Below are positions 12,398 through 23,352 of a stretch of DNA of 64,000 nucleotides, in pieces. The notes under the pieces are model-generated. The model searched no databases and was not told the DNA's origin. It worked only from the letters and a program-made list of their open reading frames with translations. Within the stretch, counting starts at the first letter, position 1. Every line of letters starts with the position of its first letter. Origin of the DNA: Anisus vortex (taxonomy: Eukaryota > Mollusca > Gastropoda > Planorbidae); NCBI GenBank assembly GCA_949126835.1, contig OX421492.1, forward strand, positions 40,472,498-40,536,497, given 5' to 3'. Made by a program: the position numbers and the translations under genes.

Positions 12398-13084
12398 ATA
12401 GTTAAAACAACAGGCTCTACATCAGTTTAAAACAACAGGCTCTACATCAGTTTAAAACAACAGGCTCTACATCAGTTTAAAACAACAGGCTCTACATCAG
12501 TTTAAAACAACAGGCTCTACATCAGTTTAAAACAACAGGCTCTACATCAGTTTAAAACAACAGGCTCTACATCAGTTTAAAACAACAGGCTCTACATCAG
12601 TTTAAAACAACAGGCTCTACATCAGTTTAAAACAACAGGCTCTACATCAGTTTAAAACAACAGGCTCTACATCAGTTTAAAACAACAGGCTCTACATCAG
12701 TTTAAAACAACAGGCTCTGCATCAGTTTAAAACAACAGGCTCTACATCAGTTTAAAACAACAGGCTCTACATCAGTTTAAAACAACAGGCTCTACATCAG
12801 TTTAAAACAACAGGCTCTACATCAGTTTAAAACAACAGGCTCTGCATCAGTTTAAAACAACAGGCTCTACATCAGTTTAAAACAACAGGCTCTACATCAG
12901 TTTAAAACAACAGGCTCTACATCAGTTTAAAACAACAGGCTCTACATCAGTTTAAAACAACAGGCTCTACATCAGTTTAAAACAACAGGCTCTACATCAG
13001 TTTAAAACAACAGGCTCTGCATCAGTTTAAAACAACAGGCTCTACATCAGTTTAAAACAACAGGCACTACAGCAGTTTAAAACA
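12398..13084. repeat. 25-bp minisatellite
   Basis: About 27 nearly perfect head-to-tail copies of a unit made of AGTTTAAAACAACAGG plus CTCTACATC. The only internal variant is CTCTGCATC, at about 12716, 12841 and 13016, which are 125 and 175 bp apart (5 and 7 units). The high uniformity suggests recent expansion or strong homogenisation. There are no unique spacers, so it is not a CRISPR array. Confidence 0.97.
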
Positions 13085-13189
13085 TGTTCTATCTGTGTCA
13101 ATTTGAATAATTATATGAAATATTTTTTCTAAACAAGTAATATATGATCTTATATAGTATGTTACAGACGCCTCTTAAATACCGGAGAT

Positions 13190-13410
13190 TATTACACCCT
13201 ACGCTGATCTGTGGTTTGAGTCTAGTCTTGCAGTTGGATTAGTGCTTTAAATGATGCTAAGGGTTTTCCTTGTTTGTTCAGGCAACCCAATCAATGCCCA
13301 GATGCCACTCAGGAAAATAAATAATAAATAGGCATTTGTGTTTTTTACGTTTATCTGAGCATTATAATGGATTGCTATTGAGATGTTGATCTAAGTTAGA
13401 ATCATACACT
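13190..13410 (-). mobile_element. LINE 3' fragment, copy related to 29207
   Basis: This block shares a diverged sequence with 29207-29420. Both open with CCTACGC..ATC.GTGGTT.GAGTCTAGTC and carry CAGGCAACCCA/CGGGCAACCCA and GTTTATCTGAGCATT. On the minus strand it corresponds to the end of a LINE ORF2, but here the frame is destroyed by stops and an AT-rich insertion near 13318. Confidence 0.7.
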
Positions 13411-14275
13411 ATAATGCACATAGACCGCTTACTTTAGTTTTTTATGCTATTATCTTCTTTTTTTTTGCAATTCTAAATCAAGTAATTGTTATTCACGTTC
13501 CGTTTTATTAAATCGCATTTTTTTCTACTCTAAATGAATACTTGTAATAGGCCTATTAATCCTATTATAATTGACTATAATAAGATGGACCGCCTGCTCT
13601 ATTTTTAGAGCTCATGTTCTATTCCCGTGTGCACACAACACTGATCTATAAATGTTTCCGCTCTGCTCAACTTTCGATTTTAATTTTTCATTGAGAAAAT
13701 CATAGCGATTAAATAAAACGGAACTTGTATATCAATAACTTTATTTCCTGTATAGCAATTACGTTATTTAGAATCGGGAATTCCGAACATCAGTGTTTCA
13801 AGTCATCATATAGTAGAAATACTAAAGCAAGCGGTCCATGTATATTATACTCTATGGTTAGAATGTAATGCTTTATGAATTATTATTACTTTACTCTTCG
13901 CCCTTCTCTCCTGTAGTGTTTGAAGTGATTAAACTATTGGTGTTAAATTTGTCGATTGTGATGGGAACTATTTTAATTAAGTAAATTAAATAGAACTAAA
14001 AAAATATTTTGCAGTTTATAAAAACAAAATGATAATTAAAGATGCCGAACCCGAATACTGAAATGATGTTCATAGCCAGACAAAGAAACGAAGCCAATCC
14101 AATATTATTGTTGTTAGCACTAGTCTCGGTTGGTTTCAACTGTTGAGTTAATGGGAAATAAACATATTTTTGTGGGTTCCTACAATCAAAATCAAACTAA
14201 TAGATTAATTGAATTTATCAAAGCATGGAGAACACCAAAAATATCTTAATAGGCTGGACACATCGGGAGTCTGTC
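13411..14275. other. Intergenic, no gene seen
   Basis: AT-rich, with no recognisable coding or repeat structure beyond short homopolymers. Confidence 0.5.
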
Positions 14276-14412
14276 ATCCAGATAGTGTATCTGAATCAGG
14301 CTCTCTGTCGTTCAGTGCCATCCAGATAGTTTATCTGATTCAGGCTTTCTGTCGTTCAGTTCCAACCAGATAGTGTATCTGAATCAGGCTTTCTGTCGTT
14401 CAGTGCCATCCG
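14276..14412. repeat. 44-bp tandem repeat, three copies
   Basis: Three consecutive units, each starting CAWCCAGATAGTKTATCTGA and ending CTGTCGTTCAGTKC. Each contains the imperfect palindrome CAGATA...TATCTG. Confidence 0.9.
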
Positions 14413-14571
14413 ATCCAGCGAGAAACTGGTGTACAAATCTGGCTTCCCCGAGTTCAGATAATTATAATATAGAAACACTTGAAGCTCTACTAATGTGATC
14501 ATTCAGCTACAAGTTATAACAGGGATTATCAAAGTTTTAGTTGTGAGCGGACCGTCCTTAAATTCATAGAG

Positions 14572-15965
14572 CAGGGGTCGGCAACCTAAGGCACTCGTAT
14601 GAGATTTGGTACGCAGAACGATTTTCAGTGGTGCGTGAGAGATCTCCAAGAAGATTTTTTAATGCAAGTCAAAATAACGTACGTCAGCATAATTAATTGG
14701 TGCTGCATGGCGAACTACATGGGAATCACACTGGAAGCCGACTGTTTTATTTCAGGAATGTTTGTATGCAAACATTGGACTTGCGATCTGTGATTGAATC
14801 TATTGTTAAGATAGTCAATTTTATAGTTACTTAAGTCTCTTCTAGAAGAAAGTGACACGAAGTATAGGTAAAGTCTTGGATAGATTCGTTTCTTGTCTGG
14901 AAGCAATTAATGTGTATCTTGATTAAAATGAATTGAGGAGAACTGACAGTTGTAGTCGATGTTTCTGAATGACATGGCGACTCATTTCAGTCAGTTGAGC
15001 TTGCATTTACGAGGACGGGGTCGAAAAGCACTTGAAGTGTTGGACCACTGGAATGGCCTTACTGGCTTGATCTTACTACAAACTACTTAGATCTCGATAT
15101 TTTTATAGTGGAGGGATTTTGGCATTTTTTTTTCATTTTAAAATGGGCATCGAAATGTGGCGATTTGCAGGAAAATCTGAAAGGAATGAATTACACACTG
15201 AAAAAAATCCTAATGCTGAATTTGTATAAAGAAAAAATAATGTATAAACAGCACTGGTTATATTAAAAAATAACTCAATAGGCATTACTAGCATCAAATT
15301 TTGAGAATTTAATTAAAGGGAGATAATTTAGCCGTTTTTTTTTTTTTGCGTTAATATTTCTTTTTTTTTGTTAGTTTCTTTTAAGAAATATACGACTTAC
15401 AATTTATAACTTTAAAATGATCAAACTATAAAAAGTTAGTTGAAAATTATATAAATATTATAGCTAAAGAATTTATATGTACATTTTTAAGTGCTACATT
15501 TACTACCAAGTTTGTATGATTACCATGTACCTAGTAGCTTTATTCGTTTGGGTTGAGTCCACCAGAAATTGACTAAAAATATTATCGGAAATCTCAGTTA
15601 CCCTGAGATCAAACTATAAAGAAATTAAAGCCATAATTATTACTAGCATCTTGACAACTAAATTCAAATGATGATACATTAACCATTAATAAATGAGTTG
15701 AGAAATAAAATTGTGTATTAGCTATGAATGGATTAAAAAAGATGAAAACAACAGGTTAATTTGTTATTAAATATAAAACGCCTGAATGATTTTCTCTCTA
15801 ACGCTCATTTTCTTCTCTCGGTCTTGGTCCTTCTACGGCACTAAATAAACTGTATTATAAAAAAACAAATTAAAGTTGAGCAGTTTGACTTTCACACTTT
15901 TGGCACGCTGAATGATTTATAAATCTTAGTTGGGCACACTATAACCAAAAGGTTTCCGACCCCTG
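14572..15965 (-). mobile_element. hAT element, 1394 bp, family H1
   Basis: Terminal inverted repeats begin CAGGGGTCGGCAACCT on the left and, read on the minus strand, CAGGGGTCGGAAACCT on the right. Eight-bp flanks TCATAGAG (14564-14571) and TCATAGTG (15966-15973) match at 7 of 8, the size expected for hAT. The interior is homologous to the element at 39623 in the opposite orientation. It keeps a plus-strand transposase trace at about 14950-15060 (HFSQLSLHLRGRG and LEVLDHWN), resembling GTF2IRD2/Charlie-like hAT transposases. No intact ORF remains. Strand is given as minus relative to the 39623 copy. Confidence 0.9.
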
Positions 15966-15973
15966 TCATAGTG

Positions 15974-16428
15974 TTTTAGGGAGAGGAACAATTAGGAACA
16001 AGCAAGCGGATCCAGTGGACAAAACTAGAAAAAAGGACTGTTCAGACATCAGACAGTCCGGTTGCTCTATATAAAATCTATGTGTTTAGTGTCAGTTGTA
16101 GTGCTTCGTTATATTTCTATTTCTAGATTATCAATTCAGTTTCAATGTATCAGTCAGTCTGGCATCTTTGCTTGGTTTGAGGGAATCCAGTTTATATTTT
16201 ATTAATTTTACTTGAGCTCTCACTTATTATGTAATATAGACTCAAGTAGCAAATAAATGTAAATGAATATATTGTTGGAACGACCTTACGCATGTATCTT
16301 TCTACAATCACAACAATCCATCTCACGTAAAGTGAACCACACGTCTGTCATGCACAATCATCATCACAATCATTCTACAGGTATATCCATCTACACAATT
16401 GTTCAACGTGCCCCATTCCTTCTCCATC
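15974..16428. other. Intergenic, no gene seen
   Basis: Sequence between two hAT elements with no supportable feature. Confidence 0.5.
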
Positions 16429-16436
16429 ACCTATAT

Positions 16437-16629
16437 CAGGCAGGTGTCGGCAACCCACGCAGCAATTTTCACTGGCACGCGGATGATCTAAAATAAAAGG
16501 CTATTCAAGTCTGTCTACAAGAATCAAGAAATGGAATGCAAGAGGAGGATATATTTTAGGCTGTTGGCATGCTGAATGAATTAGAAATCCGAATTTGGCA
16601 CACTATTATCAAAAGGTTGCCGACCCCTG
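16437..16629 (-). mobile_element. hAT MITE, 193 bp, family H1
   Basis: Short non-autonomous element with ends CAGGCAGGTGTCGGCAACC and, on the right, GGTTGCCGACCCCTG. It is flanked by a perfect 8-bp duplication ACCTATAT (16429-16436 and 16630-16637). The left end carries three or four extra bases compared with the family consensus CAGGGGTCGGCAACC. It is the reverse orientation of the MITE at 43105, sharing the subterminal TGGCACGC and GTGTGCCAAA-like blocks. Confidence 0.93.
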
Positions 16630-16637
16630 ACCTATAT

Positions 16638-17454
16638 AATATACTGATCGTCATTTATATAGCGGGACTCATAACTTCATGCTATAACTATAACATTTAT
16701 TTTTCAAGATGCGCTTAAACTCATCGCCACATTGCTTCCGGAAGTGAATAATACAAAACCTATATGCCTTAACTACTGTGGGTCAAACGTGGATGGTTGA
16801 CTGCCTGACTCCATAATTCCATCTTTCTAGGTCTTTCCTCGCCTTTTGAGAGCCAATAATAAACAGACCAGTCCACACTTTAATACCATCCACATTTTGG
16901 TATAGGAGTTTATAAATTGTTTTTTTTTTCTTTTGGCTTAAAAAACAAATTCACACGGCAGAAAATCAATAGATATTATCGACAAGCATTCAATAAATAA
17001 GCGTCATCAGCCAGAGATAGGCCTGTACTTTTATTTTACTTTAGCTAGCAACTTATTCTCTATAAAACAATTACAACAACAAACAAACAACTCCTTGATT
17101 TCAATGACAACCTGTTGCAATAATTTATATATATAAAAGAAAATCGAGCAAACCTTTCGGATGAGCACAACAACTTTCGATCAAACGAACCAATTAAAGT
17201 TTTTTTCTTTGAGCACAAACCATCCAATCAGAGCATCTTTCATTTATTTGAAATCGGCTTATAAATCAGCATTTCTGCACCCGCTCTCTCTGAGCCGTGT
17301 GCTAAGCTGTTTGAAATTGCAAATGTTTTTAGAAGCCAGGAGAATTTATCTGAGGACAGAAATAATTTATCTGTTTAAAGAAATAAACTCCAAAAATTGC
17401 TAGTTGGAATGTTTATTCTGTTTGTATTCTCTCTTGCTTTATTCATTCTTGTTT
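16638..17454. other. Intergenic, no gene seen
   Basis: AT-rich DNA. An open frame at 17161-17403 has no recognisable motif and is not called. Confidence 0.5.
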
Positions 17455-17775
17455 TATTCTAACTTATTCTATTGTGTCCTGTTCTATCCTGTCTTGTTTT
17501 ATTCTAACTTGTTCTCTTCTCTTCTGTTCTATCCTGTCTTGTTTTATTCTAACTTGTTCTTTTCTCTTCTGTTCTATCCTGTCTTGTTTTATTCTAACTT
17601 GTTCTTTTCTCTTCTGTTCTATCCTGTCTTGTTTTATTCTAACTTGTTCTCTTCTCTTCTGTTCTATCCTGTCTTGTTTTATTCTAACTTGTTCTCTTCT
17701 CCTCTGTTCTATCCTGTCTTGTTTTATTCTAACTTGTTCTCTTCTCTTCTGTTCTATCCTGTCTTATTTTATTTT
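17455..17775. repeat. 45-bp pyrimidine-rich minisatellite
   Basis: About seven copies of a 45-bp unit containing TTCTAACTTGTTCT, CTTCTGTTCTATCCTG and TCTTGTTTTA. Because 45 is divisible by three, two forward frames stay open for more than 100 codons (Leu/Phe/Ser/Cys-rich). These open frames are artefacts of the period. Confidence 0.95.
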
Positions 17776-19646
17776 GTAAAATGTATTGCTGCTAGTCCCT
17801 AGTAAATGCCCATTCTCCTTCGCATTTGAAATCGAGGATAGGGTAAATGGCGCCTGGGCGCCTGGAGCAAAATTGGGGCCTTTTATAATTGTTAATTTTT
17901 TTAAATAAGTAAGATAATGTACCTATGCAAACTTTGTCGGCTGTTGCGGTGGCTTCCTTTTCCTCTTAATTATGCTTTTGCATCTAATTTATGTAAGGAA
18001 AAATAACAAGTAAAGAATTTATATGGCCACACAATCCACTTGTACTAAATTTAAAATTTCATCTAAAAATCATAATATTTGCTAATAGTACTGCTTGCAA
18101 TCCAGTATAATTTGCATTAGGAACACAAAACACTACTTGTTCATTTATCAAAGCGTACAGTGCCAAAGAAATCGCTTTTATTTTGCCTGCGCGCGAGTCA
18201 TGAATATACTATGGAAGTCGACTTTGGCAAACTTTCATTAAATGAAAGAAAACAGAAGATGAGGGGTGGGGGTGTAAAACATTCAAAGGTCACAGCAAGG
18301 TCAAAATGTTAACGCCAAGTTTATGGCGGAAAACAAGGTCTAGATTCCAAGAATTTCAGCGGCACTTAGAATTTCACGCCATGCTACGGAATTTTAGTTG
18401 TTGTTTTTTTTTCCGAGGTAACGCGCCAAGCCGCGAAATTACCCTAACTGTTACAGAAAATACTAAATCTGATTAAATCTAAGATTGGACTAGACTCGAA
18501 TCAATCATGGATAAAGCATAAGACGCAATAATCGTCTGGATAGAAGGAGTGTATAAGAAAAGTAACAAAGAAGCGAAAATAAAACATAATAACAAGCAAA
18601 CAAACTCGTAAAGATCACATCGGTCTGATAGGGCTACAATATCTTAGTCGCGTACATGGCCGTTTGAAGGTCAAGGTCTTCGTATATCCTTGACAACTTC
18701 TCTTTTTTTTTATATTGAAGATTTTATCAACGAGACGGAGTATAAAAACAAACAAGCAACAATGGAAGTGTAGAACGGCGGTTACTTCAGCTTATTACAT
18801 TTGAAACAACAAGGCGGAATATACCTTTTGATTTCTGGTGAGCACTTTTAGCACCAGAAGCGTAAGCCTATTAGAAGATGGAAAAGATACCAAAATGAAA
18901 CTTTAAAATAATATTAAATGAAACAATAACTGCAAAATTAGCCGACACACAATGGTCTATTAGTTAATTTGTTTTCAAAATTTCAAGTTAAGAAAAACTA
19001 TGTTTTAATACTTAAATTTTGCCTACGTGCGTTAGCTTACAACTAATAATAAAACTAACATTCCTGCAATGCACCAATCAGTCACAATCATATTATAATG
19101 ATAATGACAGCATCATGAGGGACATTAATTTGTTCTAAACTAGGCTACAAGCTAGATTTATAGAGATTAATAATTTAGTGGAATGGGTGGCATGGGCAAC
19201 CTGCAGCCTAATTTTGGTTTATTCATTTACTAATGAAGGTTCTTCAGTCTTACTCAGCTGCACAAAAGCGATGTTTAAAATATACAGATTGCATGGCGTA
19301 AAACACCTTAGCTTTCATGCTTCATGGTCTATCAGGAACACGGTGTTCAGTACGAAATGACGATCTTTTTATTATGATCATAGTGAGATTCTATAAGTTT
19401 TGTCTGATGTTACTGGAAGCGAACGTCCACAACCTTTAGAAGTTCATCAAAAAGTTGGGACCACAACCCCATGATGTAATGGGGATGTGTTGCCAACCAA
19501 ATGACTTTTGTTGCTTAAAAAAAAACACTTTAAAACGCTTTCCGGGACGATTGATTAAAAAAACACAGAAAACCCAGCCTTTAGGATGTCAAGATTTGGT
19601 CTCAGACCAGCTGCTACGAGTCCACACAGCCAGGTATCCGGTTATT
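17776..19646. other. Intergenic with one dispersed LINE-like 3' fragment
   Basis: No gene seen. At about 18484-18560 the sequence GACTAGACTCGA...CATGGAT..AGC and GACGCAATAATC matches the block at 57325-57420 and may be a LINE or other repeat 3' end. The rest is AT-rich and unrecognised. Confidence 0.45.
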
Positions 19647-20075
19647 CCAAACCAGATTGTGTTCACGGCTTTAGCACCAGGCAACAATTCTCTGACCTAT
19701 TATTACAAACCAGATTGTGTTCACGGCTTTAGCACCAGGCAACAATTCTCTGACCTGTAATTCCAAACCAGATTGGGTTCACGGCTTTAGCACCAGGCAA
19801 CAATTCTCTGACCTGTAATTCCAAACCAGATTGGGTTCACGGCTTTAGCACCAGGCAACAATTCTCTGACCTGTAATTCCAAACCAGATTGGGTTCACGG
19901 CTTTAGCACCAGGCAACAATTCTCTGACCTGTTATTCCAAACCAGATTGGGTTCACGGCTTTAGCACCAGGCAACAATCCCCTGACCTGTTATTCCAAAC
20001 CATGATTGTGTTCACGGCTTTAGCACCAGGCAACAATTATCTAACGTGTTATTCCAAACCATGATTAAGTTCATG
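19647..20075. repeat. 58-bp minisatellite
   Basis: About seven copies of a 58-bp unit holding TTCCAAACCAGATTGGGTTC, ACGGCTTTAGCACCAGGCAA and CAATTCTCTGACCTG. Edge copies are more diverged (GATTGTG, CATGATTAAG), which is the common pattern of internal homogenisation. Confidence 0.95.
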
Positions 20076-20098
20076 GCTTCTTCTTCTATGGGTTAACC

Positions 20099-20444
20099 CA
20101 GGGGTCGGGAACCTATTTGTCTGAGAGAGCCATGGACACCACATGTTTTGAAAGTAATTCTGTGAGAGTCATATATTATGTTTAAAACTAAAAATTCAAG
20201 TAAATGTATGTATTTTGTGTAATTTCTACACTAAAAGTACAAACAATATGTCTCTGAATTCTTCTGATGCTGAGCTGCAAGTAGACTTTAGCTCATTTGT
20301 AGAATGAAATATTGATATGCAATTAATATTTAGATAAAAAAAGTCTTAAAAACATTTTTTAATGATCGAACATTTGTCTGCGAGCCAGACGCAGCCATCA
20401 AAAGAGCCACATATGGCTCGCGAGCCATGGGTTCCCGACCCCTG
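20099..20444. mobile_element. hAT MITE, 346 bp, second family
   Basis: Ends are CAGGGGTCGGGAACC and, on the right, GGTTCCCGACCCCTG, with a perfect 8-bp flank GGTTAACC (20091-20098 and 20445-20452). Subterminal sequence AGAGCCAC...GGCTCGCGAGCCATGG on the right and AGAGAGCCATGG on the left differs from family H1. No coding capacity. Confidence 0.94.
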
Positions 20445-20853
20445 GGTTAACCTCTATACCCATGGGCCTCAAAGTCTGGTGATGTGTGTCACCCATTAAG
20501 AGTACGTCGACCCGGATTTCTGCTTAGGCCTACAAGGCCCGGGCCTAGGAGCCCAGCCAGTCTAGGGGCCCGGGTGGCGGAATCTTTACATAAGCTCAAA
20601 AGCCTGGCTTGCCTTATCAAAAAAGCTTTATCGAAAATAATATTACAATAAATATTTTTACTACATTTTTCCAAAACAGGGCACTCATAATATAACTTAC
20701 AGCCCTGCTCTTCTTAGCCGAACATTAAACAAGGGTGAAACACGACCTCGACCTTGGCTCATATTTTCGAAGAGCAAGGGTGCAGTGATTTGCGCCCCAT
20801 GTAACATGTTTGGGAAATTGGGGTCGCTAGCTAATGAAGGGTAGGCCTACAAC

Positions 20854-22980
20854 CAGGGCCGTATTTAGGATTGTGGGCCCCTGTTCCCAAATTTGTGGGG
20901 CCCCTCATGGCTTCGCCCCTGCCTTCCAAAAAATGCCGTAATTCATGTTACATTCTGTAAAATCATACATACTTTTTATGTTGCGCTTAGCTTGGTTGAA
21001 ATGGAGCGCTTAAAATTGTAGGGAAATAAATGAATTTTATTTTACATTTTAAGCGAAAGAATGTGGATGTCACTAAACAAAATATTTTTGGGATGTGTGG
21101 GGGCCCCTATTGTGTGGAGGCTCCTGTTCCAATGGAACATGTGGAACATGCCTAAATAAGCCACTGGGTACAACGAATGGAAAAAAAACAGTTCAAAGAA
21201 TGAGGGAAAATGCGGATTCAGACGAACACAGGTCAGCACTTGTGACACTAGACTAAAAGCTAGGAAGAATGCTGTCGTAGAGTTGACAAGAGTCTTGTTC
21301 TTCAAACGGAAGAAGAAATAAAATACTGACATGGATTTTGAGTCGCTGTTGTGAGGTCACTTTCTGCACGCGGAATGCCGTTTAAAGGTTCTCATGAGAT
21401 ATTTGGATCAAAGATCAGTGGGAACTATGTTATGACCCTAGAACTTTTGGCTGAGTTCGATCCTTTTCTGTACTTACACATAAAACGCCAGGTTAACAAA
21501 GGAAGTGGCACAACATCATATCTTTCGTCAAAAATATGCGATGAAATGATCAATATCATGGCAGAAAGGGTCATAAATACAATCATGACTGAGATAAAAT
21601 ATGCCAAATATTTCTCTATCTCTGTAGACTCTACTCCGGACATTTCTCATGTAGATCAATTTCTTTCATAGTGAGATATGTCTCTGAAGACGATGTCCTG
21701 TCGAACGATCTTTTAAAATTCATTCCAAATTGTGGCTAAAGTCGTGCTAGAGACATTGAAAAATCACGACTTGGCTATCGCCGATTGCCGGGGACAGTCT
21801 AACGACAATGCTAGTAATATATCGGGGGCAGTCTTACGACAATGCTAGCAATATGTCGGGTGTATACTCTGGTCTTCAAGCGATAATAAAACAAATGAAC
21901 CCTCTGATAGATTTCGTTCCCTGTTCGGCTTACTCACTGAAGCTTATTGGAGCATGTGCGGCCGAGTCTTGTAAAGCTGCTATATCTTTCTTCGGTATTT
22001 TGCAGTCATTGTATAGTTCTTTTTCGGCATCAACACACAGATGGGAATTTTTGCTGTCGAAACTGAAGTCAAATTCTCAGACAAGATGGTCTGCTCGACC
22101 TGACGCCTGCCGAAGTCTATGTGATAATGTGGGATGAGATAATGGCATCTCTTTAGATAATTGCCAATGATGCAAATGAAAAACCATTATTCTACGCGCT
22201 CTGAGGCTTTAGGTCTTCTGAATTCATTAGACTCGATGAAAACTTGCTTTTTGTCACTTTTCTGAAATGACATCTTGGAAAGGTTTAACAAAGTAAGCAA
22301 ATTTCTCCAATCTGTTAACATCGACCTGGGTACGATCGTTGAACTGTATCAGTCTTTGGTAACATACCCAGAATACTTAAGGAAACTTAAACCTTTGATC
22401 ATTATTGGTCGAAAATCGGTGAAAATAGCTATGCATATGACATGCAGTGGAAACGTAAGCGTAAAGTTCAGTTTGACGAAGAAAAAGGAAACGAGACCGA
22501 ACTCTTTGGCAGGAACAGATTCAGAGTTACCATTTTTAACGTCATTATAGACAGACTAATTTCAGAACTACGGAGACGCGGAACTGCTTATGACGAGCTA
22601 AGTAAAAAGTTTGACTTTCTTACGAAACTAAATCGTTTGTAATCTACAGACATCCGTGAAGGAGACAGAATATGAGAGAACAGGCTCAATTCATTCTCTG
22701 TAATGTACATAGAGTCAGAAATAATGCAATTGACCATGATAACGTCATTTGTTCTTTGGCACAAAAGACAGTTCGTCGTATGATATGATTCCATAAATTT
22801 TATAGAGTAACATAGACTGTATTATTCTGATGTTTATTAAAGTCATTAAAGTCGATTAAAAATTATATGTTCTCTACTAGTGCATTTAAGTTGCTAAATT
22901 TCCAAAATAGCTTCGAGATGGTGGAGGGGCCCACAAATGTCAAGTGATTAGGGGCCCTATGGTCTCTAAATCCGGGCCTG
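20854..22980 (+). mobile_element. hAT-like element with ZMYM1/DUF4371-type transposase
   Basis: The left end CAGGGCCGTATTTAG and the right end (read in reverse) CAGGCCCGGATTTAG form diverged terminal inverted repeats. Both are followed inward by a second GGGGCCC block. They bracket the transposase remnant at 21351-22642. The 8-bp flanks CCTACAAC and CACAAAGT do not match convincingly, so the target-site duplication has decayed or the ends are slightly misplaced. The length, 2127 bp, fits a nearly full-length copy with small losses. Confidence 0.8.
21351..22642 (+). pseudogene. Decayed hAT transposase (ZMYM1/DUF4371-like)
   Basis: Recognisable segments in order: a block with LLAEFDPFL and SYLSSKICDEMINIM; KYFSISVDSTPDISHVDQ (the DxTxD-like first catalytic region); IRYVSEDD; GQSYDNASNMSGVYSGLQA (second catalytic region); FVPCSAYSLKLIGACAAESC and LKSNSQTRWSARPDA. 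The C-terminal part has FRVTIFNVIIDRLISELRR. Several frameshifts and stops interrupt it. A duplication of about 45 bp at 21788-21860 repeats the GGGxCAGTCT.ACGACAATGCTAG sequence and doubles part of the second catalytic region. The dimerisation domain is missing or unrecognisable. It encodes no working protein. Confidence 0.9.
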
Positions 22981-23344
22981 CACAAAGTGCTGACATTTAA
23001 ACACGCGACAGATAGGCTAAACACGCAGCCACTTAATCACACGACACTTAAACATACGGACAGTTAATCACAGCGACACATAAACACACTTTATTATTCT
23101 TACTTAGGGAAATGATATAGATCTCGTTACCAAAAGTAAAATAAAAAGGGACAGGGGGGAGGAAAAAACCCTCATATGGCATTATCAGGCCATCGGGGGA
23201 CACCTGCGCCCTACGCCCATCTTTGGTTTTCTTTACTCACAATTCATCCCCGTTTTGATGAATTTATCAAAATGTTCATAAAAATTTTTTATTCTATTAT
23301 TGAGTTACGTTTTTCTTTTTTTTTTTATGTCTAGATTAATTATA
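22981..23344. other. Intergenic, no gene seen
   Basis: Short spacer with a local repetition of ACACGCGACA/ACACGACACTTAAACA-like words at about 23000-23095. Confidence 0.5.
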
Positions 23345-23352
23345 GACTAGAT

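Noticed and set aside
12398..13084. CRISPR-like array of 25-bp repeats
   Set aside because: Units are directly adjacent with no unique spacers, and the context is eukaryotic with introns, SINEs and LINEs.
17404..17802. Long Leu/Phe/Ser/Cys-rich ORFs suggesting a membrane protein
   Set aside because: They arise from a 45-bp pyrimidine-rich repeat whose period keeps several frames open at once.
20495..20580. GC-rich AGGCCCGGGCC-type sequence as another hAT terminus
   Set aside because: It resembles transposon ends in general, but I could not find a partner terminus or a flanking duplication.
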